A DNA stretch of 6,239 nt from Actinomycetes bacterium (GTDB lineage: Bacteria; Actinomycetota; Actinomycetes; S36-B12), in assembly GCA_030425745.1 (NCBI GenBank), contig JAUHZW010000125.1, positions 1 to 6,239 of the forward strand. The letters run 5' to 3'. Positions 1-4,963 of the stretch are shown one piece after another. The position numbers were made by a program, and so were the translations under genes. Under the pieces are notes generated by a model that did not search any database, had not been told where the DNA came from, and was given only the letters and a program-made list of their open reading frames with translations. Numbering within the stretch: the stretch's first letter is position 1; each line of letters opens with the position of its first letter.

Positions 1-12
1 CAGGATGGAAGC

Positions 13-930
13 GTGAATCCCCGGGTGCAGGCGACGGTCGATTACGGCCTGGACCTGTCCCGTCAGTACCGACACACCCGCGCCTCACTGGCCGCCGGCG
101 GTCTGGCCTACTTCGTCGCGCTGTCCATCGCACCTGCGGCCCTCGCCCTCGGCACGGTCGCCGGCCTGCTGCTGGATCCGGCCGACATCCGCGTCGCACT
201 GGAGCGGCTGGGGGAGCGCACGCCGGATGCCTTCGCCGCCATCGAGCCGGTGGCATCAGCGCTGATCTCGACCATCGAATCCGCCTCCACCAGCTCGTTC
301 ACCATCGCCACCGTGGTCAGTTCCCTGGTGGCGATCTACGCGGCCTCCAAGGTGGTGCTCGGCCTGCGGATGGCCATGAACTCGGCCTTCGGAGTGGTGG
401 AGACGCGCAGCGGCCTGATCGAACGCGGCTTCGCGGCCATCGTGACCCTGATCGCCATCATCGTGGGCGTCGCGCTGATCTTCATCCTCACGGTGCTGCC
501 GCAGATCCTGGGCTTCCTCGACCTGCCGAGCGGCCCGCTGACCACGGGCGTCCCGGTGCTGGACTGGGCCATCGTCGTCCTGCTGATCTTCGTGGTGGTG
601 CGCTGGCTCCTGCAGCACGGCCCGGACCGGCCGGCCCGGGTGCCCTGGCACTCGCTGGGGGCCTGGACAGCCACCCTCGGGATCGGCGGAGTGACGATCG
701 GCGTAGGCCTGTTCACCCGGTTCTCGACGAGCATCAGCACCGCCGTGGTCATCTTCGGCACGGCGATCGTCCTGCTGCTGTGGGTCTACCTGTGCTTCGT
801 CGCCCTGTTGTGGGGCGCGGTCATCGAGTCCGATGCCGAGCGCCGCCGCGGGGACCTGCCTTCATCAGCGGTGGGCGCCTCGGCGGACGAGGCGTCAGGC
901 ACGGGCGCATCAGCCCAGAGCGCTGACTAG
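13..930 (+). CDS. YihY/virulence factor BrkB family integral membrane protein
   Basis: This 305-residue protein fits the YihY/BrkB (UPF0761) family of inner-membrane proteins. The exact substrate or role of that family is not firmly established, and older names such as 'ribonuclease BN' or 'virulence factor' are not good evidence of function. About six hydrophobic helices can be placed at residues 27-53, 95-117, 137-165, 182-202, 215-235 and 243-271. Family-like features are the LAYFVALSIAPAAL segment in helix 1, the polar PDRPARVPWHSLGAW loop at 204-218, and the last helix LLLWVYLCFVALLWGAVIES (254-273). The tail after residue 275 is charged, then Ala/Ser/Gly-rich, and probably cytoplasmic. 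The start is a GTG preceded by AGGA (2-5) and GGAA (7-10), but the frame is open to the window edge with no stop, so an upstream start outside the window is possible. Its stop overlaps that of the convergent gene on the other strand. Confidence 0.85.
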   Translation: MNPRVQATVDYGLDLSRQYRHTRASLAAGGLAYFVALSIAPAALALGTVAGLLLDPADIRVALERLGERTPDAFAAIEPVASALISTIESASTSSFTIATVVSSLVAIYAASKVVLGLRMAMNSAFGVVETRSGLIERGFAAIVTLIAIIVGVALIFILTVLPQILGFLDLPSGPLTTGVPVLDWAIVVLLIFVVVRWLLQHGPDRPARVPWHSLGAWTATLGIGGVTIGVGLFTRFSTSISTAVVIFGTAIVLLLWVYLCFVALLWGAVIESDAERRRGDLPSSAVGASADEASGTGASAQSAD

Positions 931-1235
931 GACGAGAACCAGCGCGGCGCCCCGGCCACCAGGCCGGTCAGGAAGGCCGCGCCAGCCGCGGCGAACCCCA
1001 TGTCGAGGGCATCGGTCCAGGGGGTGAACACGCCGAACAGGAAGGCGCCGACGCCGGTCACGCCCGCGGCGACCACCGAGAAGGCGAGCCGTCCGCCGGC
1101 ACCGCCGGAGGAGGACTCGACCTCACCGGACCGCGGGGCCACGTCCTTCTTGGGGGTGGACGCTCCGGCCCCGGTGGAGCCCGAGGTGGTGGCATTGACC
1201 TCGCGGAGGAGTCGCTCGATGTCGTCGTCAGCCAT
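927..1235 (-). CDS. Uncharacterised small protein with two C-terminal membrane helices
   Basis: I do not recognise this 102-residue protein. It begins with a short acidic amphipathic segment, MADDDIERLLREVNA (1-15). A low-complexity Ser/Thr/Gly/Ala linker with a few charges follows (16-48), and then two hydrophobic helices at about 50-70 and 77-95, ending in PRWFSS. The layout suggests a membrane-anchored protein with a cytoplasmic N-terminus, but no function can be inferred. The frame extends to 1322, but the added residues look non-coding. I chose the ATG at 1235 because GGTGAG (1246-1251) lies 10 bases upstream, whereas for the in-frame ATG at 1244 that site would be only 1 base away. The gene lies downstream of cspA and its terminator on the same strand, so it probably needs its own promoter; I could not identify a convincing one. 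It converges on the BrkB-like gene with a 3-base overlap of stop codons. Confidence 0.7.
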   Translation of the reverse strand: MADDDIERLLREVNATTSGSTGAGASTPKKDVAPRSGEVESSSGGAGGRLAFSVVAAGVTGVGAFLFGVFTPWTDALDMGFAAAGAAFLTGLVAGAPRWFSS

Positions 1236-1325
1236 GTCGTCCATTCTCACCCATGTTTGGGATCCGGCCCAGCCGGGTAGAACGAGTGTTGTCAGGTTCG
1301 GTCGGGGGGCCGACCCGGGCAACGA

Positions 1326-1357
1326 AGAAGGGCCCCACCATCAGGCGGGGCCCTTCT
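1326..1357 (-). terminator. Intrinsic terminator downstream of cspA
   Basis: An 11-bp perfect inverted repeat (AGAAGGGCCCC at 1326-1336 and GGGGCCCTTCT at 1347-1357) encloses a 10-base loop, which can itself form two further G-C pairs around an ATCA tetraloop. Read on the minus strand, the stem runs into TCGTT, so the transcript has a U-rich 3' flank (CUUCUUCGUU). The plus direction has no comparable U-run, which favours termination of minus-strand transcripts. It starts 38 bases after the cspA stop and lies upstream of the small membrane-protein gene, so it should separate those two transcripts. Confidence 0.85.
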
Positions 1358-1395
1358 CACGTGGTGTCGCTCAGCCGAGCGACGCCGAAAGCTGA

Positions 1396-1599
1396 CTAGG
1401 CGGGGTTGACCTTGTCGGCCTGCGGTCCCTTCGGGCCCTGGACGATCTCGAACTCCACGACCTGGTTCTCCTCGAGGGAGCGGTAGCCGTCGGACTGGAT
1501 GGCTGAGTAGTGGACGAAGACGTCCGGGCCGCCATCGGCCTGGGCGATGAAGCCGTAGCCCTTCTCAGCGTTGAACCACTTCACGGTTCCTTGAGCCAT
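1396..1599 (-). CDS. cspA: Cold-shock protein, CspA family
   Basis: This 67-residue protein is a single cold-shock domain, the usual full length for the family. It binds single-stranded RNA and DNA, acting in the cytoplasm as an RNA chaperone that melts secondary structure and aids translation. It begins MAQGTVKWFNAEKGYGFI. The RNP1 motif KGYGFI is at 13-18 and RNP2 VFVHYSAI at 27-34, and the C-terminus has the typical VVEFEIVQGPKGPQADKV pattern. The aromatic nucleic-acid-binding residues W8, F9, Y15, F17, F28, H30 and Y31 are present. The ATG at 1599 is supported by a strong AAGGAG Shine-Dalgarno at 1610-1615, 10 bases upstream, and by the exact family N-terminus; the open frame up to 1806 is leader. 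It is divergent from argS and followed by a strong terminator, so it is likely monocistronic. Whether it is cold-induced or constitutive cannot be told from the sequence; several homologues per actinobacterial genome are common, so the symbol is generic. Confidence 0.97.
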   Translation of the reverse strand: MAQGTVKWFNAEKGYGFIAQADGGPDVFVHYSAIQSDGYRSLEENQVVEFEIVQGPKGPQADKVNPA

Positions 1600-1609
1600 G
1601 ATGCACATT

Positions 1610-1615
1610 CTCCTT
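1610..1615 (-). promoter_or_regulatory. Shine-Dalgarno of cspA
   Basis: AAGGAG on the minus strand sits 10 bases before the cspA ATG. It is the strongest ribosome binding site in the window and fixes the start at 1599. It contrasts with argS and lysA, which have little or none. Confidence 0.85.
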
Positions 1616-1711
1616 GCGGGTACTACTGGGACGTCGTGACGGACGGTCGCCCGGCACGCGGCTGAGCCGCTCATACCTCGTCCCGTTCCCGCGCTTGCGC
1701 CCAGAAACACT

Positions 1712-1736
1712 GATGCCCACCCTGGGGGCGGGCACC
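1712..1736 (-). other. GC-rich hairpin in the cspA leader
   Basis: On the minus strand GGTGCCCGCCC (1736-1726) can pair with GGGTGGGCATC (1722-1712) across a CCA loop. This gives 11 continuous pairs, two of them G-U. On the plus strand the wobble positions become C-A mismatches, so the full stem forms only in minus-strand RNA, that is in the cspA leader. The hairpin lies 113-137 bases before the cspA start and is followed by AGTGTTTCT, a weakly U-rich run. It could be a leader structure or an attenuator; its function is inferred only. Confidence 0.4.
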
Positions 1737-1773
1737 GGAAGAACGGTGGTCCTGACTGGCCTTGCCTGACTCG

Positions 1774-1779
1774 AGTGTA
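1774..1779 (-). promoter_or_regulatory. Possible -10 element for cspA
   Basis: TACACT on the minus strand matches the TANNNT pattern of actinobacterial primary sigma-factor -10 elements. Transcription would start near 1767, giving a leader of about 165-170 bases, similar in length to the long 5' leaders known for cold-shock genes such as E. coli cspA. No good -35 stands at 16-18 bases: TTGCCA (1801-1806) is 21 bases away. The call is therefore tentative. Confidence 0.3.
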
Positions 1780-1817
1780 GCCGCTCGGGGTGGTCAGGGG
1801 TGGCAAACCCGCGCGGA

Positions 1818-1823
1818 TAGGCT
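1818..1823 (+). promoter_or_regulatory. Possible -10 element of argS, placed for a leaderless transcript
   Basis: TAGGCT fits TANNNT and ends 6 bases before the GTG start of argS, so transcription would begin at or next to the start codon. Leaderless mRNAs with this geometry are common in actinobacteria. There is no proper Shine-Dalgarno; only AGG at 1819-1821, inside the same box, could serve weakly. No clear -35 is visible. The first three bases are also an in-frame TAG, which rules out any start upstream of 1830. Confidence 0.45.
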
Positions 1824-1829
1824 CCGGGC

Positions 1830-3488
1830 GTGAATCCCGACGCTCTGGCGGTCCACGTCACCGCCGCCCTCAACGACCTGATCGCGGCCGGTCGACTCCC
1901 CGAAGTCGATGTGCCCGAGGTGCGGATCGAGCGGCCCAAGAGCCGTGATCACGGCGACTACGCCACGAACGTCGCCCTGGCGCTGGCCAAGCCGGCCGGG
2001 ATGCCGCCGCGCGACATCGCCACCCTGCTCGCCGAGGGCCTCGCCCAGGTGGCCGGCATCGCCTCGGCGGAGGTCGCCGGCCCCGGGTTCGTCAACATCC
2101 GTCTCGACAGCGCCGCCCAGGGCGAGCTCGCCCGGACAGTCGTCGAGGCGGCCGACACGTGGGGTCACGGCACCTCGCTGGCCGGCCGCACCGTGAACGT
2201 CGAGTTCATCTCGGCCAACCCGACCGGCCCCCTGCACCTGGGCCACACGCGGTGGGCCGCGGTGGGCGATGCCATCGCTCGCGTGCTGGCCGCGGCGGGG
2301 GCATCCGTGGCCACCGAGTTCTACATCAACGACCGCGGCGTCCAGATGGACAAGTTCGGTGCCTCGGTCATGGCGGCGGCCAACGGGCGCCCGGTGCCGG
2401 AGGACGGCTACCACGGCGGATACATCCTCGACCTCGCCGCGGCCATCGTCATGGCCAAGCCCGACATCACCTCGCTGCCGGAGGATCAGCAGCTCGTCGC
2501 CTTCCGGGAGGCCGCCTACGCACTGCAGCTCAAGCAGCAGCAGCAGGTGCTCGCACTGTTCCGCACCCACTTCGACGTCTGGTTCTCCGAGCGGAGCCTG
2601 CACGAGTCGGGTGCGGTCGAGCGCGGGATGGCGAAGCTGCGTGAGCAGGGGCACGTGTTCGAGCAGCAGGGTGCGATCTGGCTGCGCACCACCGACTTCG
2701 GCGACGACAAGGATCGCGTCCTCATCAAGGCCGATGGGGAGTACACCTACTTCGCCTCCGACACCGCCTACTACGTCGACAAGCGGGCACGTGGCTTCGA
2801 CCTCAACATCTACCTGCTCGGGGCGGACCACCACGGATACGTGAACCGACTCCGGGCCGTCGCGGCCTGCGCCGGCGACGACATGGACGAGAACGTCGAG
2901 GTGCTGATCGGCCAGTTGGTGAAGATCACCCGTGGGGGTGAGGAGGTCAAGCTCTCCAAGCGGGCCGGCACGATCGTGACCCTCGACGACCTCGTCGAGG
3001 AGGTGGGCGTCGACGCCGCCCGCTACACCCTGGCCCGCTACCCTGCCGACTCGCCGCTGACCCTCGATCTCGAGGAGATGACGAAGGCCACCAACGACAA
3101 TCCGGTGTTCTACGTGCAGTACGCGCACGCGCGGATCTCGTCGGTGCTGCGGAATGCCGAGGAGCTGGGCATCGACTGGCGTGCGGCGGACTTCGACCCA
3201 TCCCTTCTGGACCATGAGCGCGAGAACAACCTGCTGGGCATGATCGGCGAGTTCCCCCGCATCGTCGCGTCCGCTGCGGAGCTGCGCGAGCCGCACCGGG
3301 TGGCGCGCTACCTCGAGGACCTCGCCACCGCCTACCACCGGTTCTACGACATGTGCCGGGTGCTCCCACGTGCGGACGAGGAGCTCGCGTCGATCCACAT
3401 CGCGCGTCTGTGGCTGTGCGCCGCCTCGCGGCAGACCATCGCGAACGGCCTGGACCTGCTCGGCGTCAGCGCCCCCGACCGCATGTAG
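1830..3488 (+). CDS. argS: Arginyl-tRNA synthetase
   Basis: This class I aminoacyl-tRNA synthetase attaches arginine to tRNA-Arg using ATP in the cytoplasm. Its 552 residues are normal for the bacterial enzyme. The N-terminal Add-1 domain (about 1-110) recognises the tRNA D-loop. The Rossmann catalytic core follows, with SANPTGPLHLGH at 128-139 carrying the HIGH motif as HLGH (136-139). The KMSKS-equivalent loop is VKLSKR (373-378). LGADHHGYV (330-338) and the C-terminal helical DALR anticodon-binding domain with FYVQYAHARI (427-436) are typical, and the protein ends in the family signature LGVSAPDRM. The start is a GTG: an in-frame TAG at 1818-1820 excludes anything upstream, and the N-terminus matches the family. 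It is the first gene of the + strand cluster, with lysA 26 bases downstream; argS-lysA linkage is well known in actinobacteria such as Corynebacterium. All expected motifs are intact. Confidence 0.98.
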   Translation: MNPDALAVHVTAALNDLIAAGRLPEVDVPEVRIERPKSRDHGDYATNVALALAKPAGMPPRDIATLLAEGLAQVAGIASAEVAGPGFVNIRLDSAAQGELARTVVEAADTWGHGTSLAGRTVNVEFISANPTGPLHLGHTRWAAVGDAIARVLAAAGASVATEFYINDRGVQMDKFGASVMAAANGRPVPEDGYHGGYILDLAAAIVMAKPDITSLPEDQQLVAFREAAYALQLKQQQQVLALFRTHFDVWFSERSLHESGAVERGMAKLREQGHVFEQQGAIWLRTTDFGDDKDRVLIKADGEYTYFASDTAYYVDKRARGFDLNIYLLGADHHGYVNRLRAVAACAGDDMDENVEVLIGQLVKITRGGEEVKLSKRAGTIVTLDDLVEEVGVDAARYTLARYPADSPLTLDLEEMTKATNDNPVFYVQYAHARISSVLRNAEELGIDWRAADFDPSLLDHERENNLLGMIGEFPRIVASAAELREPHRVARYLEDLATAYHRFYDMCRVLPRADEELASIHIARLWLCAASRQTIANGLDLLGVSAPDRM

Positions 3489-3501
3489 TCGGCGCACGCC
3501 C

Positions 3502-3507
3502 TAGCCT
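3502..3507 (+). promoter_or_regulatory. Possible internal -10 element of lysA
   Basis: TAGCCT in the 26-base argS-lysA gap fits TANNNT and ends 7 bases before the lysA ATG, the same geometry as the box before argS. No purine-rich Shine-Dalgarno precedes lysA. The site could give a leaderless lysA transcript independent of argS, or be coincidental if lysA is only translated from the argS message. Confidence 0.4.
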
Positions 3508-3514
3508 TGTCGCC

Positions 3515-4930
3515 ATGCGCGCGCACCCGGCCGGACCCCGCCATGCCGATGTCCTCGTGGAACACGGGGCCGGGGTGAAGCCGGCGTCGCCCGCCGAGAT
3601 GAACGCACTCGCGCCTGCTGTCTGGCCGTCCTCGGCTTGCCGCAATGTCGATGGCGCGATGGAGATCGGTGGCGTCGACGTCCGGGATGCGGCGACGGAG
3701 CACGGCACGCCGGTGTTCCTGCTCGACGAGGGAGACCTGCGTCGACGGGCCCGCGAGTACCGCGCGGCCTACCTCGAGGCCGGTGCCGGGATCGTCTACT
3801 ACGCGGCCAAGGCCTTCCTCACCACGGCCATCGCCCGGTGGGTCACCGAGGAGGGCCTCGGCATCGACGTCGCCTCCGGTGGCGAGCTCGCCGTGGCGCT
3901 GCGTGCGGGTGTGCCGGGCGATCGACTGCTCATGCACGGCAACAACAAGTCCATGACCGAGATCGAGGCGGCCGTCGAGGCTCGTGTGGGGCGCATCGTC
4001 ATCGACTCCTTCGAGGACATCGTCCGCGTCGCCGATGCGGCCGCCCGGGCCGGCGTCGTGCAGTCCGTCCTCGTCCGCGTGACCCTCGGCGTCGAGGCGC
4101 ACACCCACGAGTTCATCGCGACAGCCCACGAGGATCAGAAGTTCGGCCTGTCGGTCTCGTCGGGCGCGGCCGAGGAGGCGGTGCGGCGGATCGCGAAGCT
4201 GCCGAGTCTGGACTTCCGCGGACTGCACTCGCACATCGGCTCGCAGATCTTCGATGCAGCCGGCTTCGAGGTGGCCGCCGCACGCATCGTCTCTATCGCC
4301 CAACGCATCTGGGACGAGCAGGGCATCGAGGTCGAGGAGCTCAACCTCGGCGGCGGCATGGGCATCGCGTACCTGGAGTCCGATGACCCGCTCGACGTGC
4401 CCGACATGGCCCTGCAGATCGGTGACATCGTCGGCAAGCAGTGCGCCCAGGAGGGCATCTCGATGCCGTCGCTGGCCTTCGAGCCCGGCCGGGCGATCGT
4501 CGGCCCGTCGGCCATCACGCTCTACGAGGTCGGCACCGTGAAGCCCGTCGAACTCGACGGTGGGGCCGTGCGCACCTACGTGTCGGTCGATGGTGGCATG
4601 AGCGACAACATCCGCACCGCGCTCTATGACGCGCAGTACACCGTCACCCTCGCCTCGAGGGAGTCCGGCGCGGAGCCCGTGCTCTGTCGGGTCGTCGGCA
4701 AGCACTGCGAGTCCGGGGACATCGTGATCCGCGACGCCTGGCTGCCGGCGGATCTCGCACCGGGCGACCTCCTGGCCGTCGCCGCGACCGGCGCCTACTG
4801 CCGCTCGATGGCGTCCAACTACAACTACCTGCCGCGGCCCGGGGTCGTGGCCGCGTCCGACGGCAGCACCCGGGTCGTGCTGCGGCGGGAGACGATGGAC
4901 GACCTCCTGCGCCTTGACCCGGGTGCCTGA
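3515..4930 (+). CDS. lysA: Diaminopimelate decarboxylase
   Basis: This PLP-dependent fold-type III enzyme decarboxylates meso-diaminopimelate to L-lysine, the last step of lysine synthesis; it draws on the same DAP pool used for peptidoglycan. The 471 residues start with about 48 residues of actinobacterial N-terminal extension (MRAHPAGPRHADV), then an alanine-racemase-like PLP barrel and a C-terminal beta domain. The PLP Schiff-base lysine is K99 in YYAAKAFL. HSHIGSQI at 238-245 and NLGGGMG at 277-283 bind the cofactor, with EPGR at 323-326. The catalytic cysteine is C398 in GKHCESGD, and Y428 in GAYCRSMASNYN contacts PLP across the dimer. The frame is open back to 3353, inside argS, but MRAHPAGPRH is the typical N-terminus and the upstream residues are argS read out of frame, so the ATG at 3515 is chosen. 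It has no clear Shine-Dalgarno. hom follows 33 bases downstream. Confidence 0.97.
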   Translation: MRAHPAGPRHADVLVEHGAGVKPASPAEMNALAPAVWPSSACRNVDGAMEIGGVDVRDAATEHGTPVFLLDEGDLRRRAREYRAAYLEAGAGIVYYAAKAFLTTAIARWVTEEGLGIDVASGGELAVALRAGVPGDRLLMHGNNKSMTEIEAAVEARVGRIVIDSFEDIVRVADAAARAGVVQSVLVRVTLGVEAHTHEFIATAHEDQKFGLSVSSGAAEEAVRRIAKLPSLDFRGLHSHIGSQIFDAAGFEVAAARIVSIAQRIWDEQGIEVEELNLGGGMGIAYLESDDPLDVPDMALQIGDIVGKQCAQEGISMPSLAFEPGRAIVGPSAITLYEVGTVKPVELDGGAVRTYVSVDGGMSDNIRTALYDAQYTVTLASRESGAEPVLCRVVGKHCESGDIVIRDAWLPADLAPGDLLAVAATGAYCRSMASNYNYLPRPGVVAASDGSTRVVLRRETMDDLLRLDPGA

Positions 4931-4951
4931 TCCGGGGCGCTTCCCACCTGA

Positions 4952-4955
4952 GAGG
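4952..4955 (+). promoter_or_regulatory. Ribosome binding site of hom
   Basis: GAGG (within GAGAGG, 4950-4955) lies 8 bases before the hom ATG, a good Shine-Dalgarno spacing. An in-frame TGA at 4949-4951 excludes earlier starts. The same bases form GAGGCT (4952-4957), which resembles the TAGGCT and TAGCCT boxes before argS and lysA except for the first T, so a leaderless reading is possible but weaker here. Confidence 0.5.
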
Positions 4956-4963
4956 CTTGGCCC

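Noticed and set aside
1236..1322. A longer start for the small membrane protein (ATG at 1322 or 1244)
   Set aside because: The extra residues from 1322 are unlike a protein N-terminus and reach the terminator flank. The GGTGAG site is correctly spaced only for the ATG at 1235.
922..1400. The 10-base word GCTGACTAGG at both 922-931 and 1391-1400, over two minus-strand stop codons
   Set aside because: Ten-base repeats are expected by chance several times in 6 kb of biased sequence, and the flanks do not match.
1658..1670. Small inverted repeat GCGGC-TGA-GCCGC in the cspA leader
   Set aside because: Five pairs are common by chance in GC-rich DNA, and no U-run or partner structure supports a role.
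1600..1806. A 69-residue N-terminal extension of the cold-shock protein
   Set aside because: The cold-shock domain begins at MAQGTVKWF with a strong Shine-Dalgarno directly before it. The upstream residues look like translated leader.
2535..2546. Four tandem CAG codons in argS (Q236-Q239)
   Set aside because: This is a short glutamine run in a helical part of the enzyme. It is too short to be a meaningful microsatellite.
1794..3497. A 567-codon open frame on the minus strand, antisense to argS
   Set aside because: It has the same biased shadow composition, and argS is intact with every class I motif. There is no independent sign of coding.
3353..3514. An N-terminal extension of lysA reaching 54 codons into argS
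   Set aside because: The added residues are Arg/Pro-rich out-of-frame argS. The ATG at 3515 gives the typical actinobacterial LysA N-terminus.
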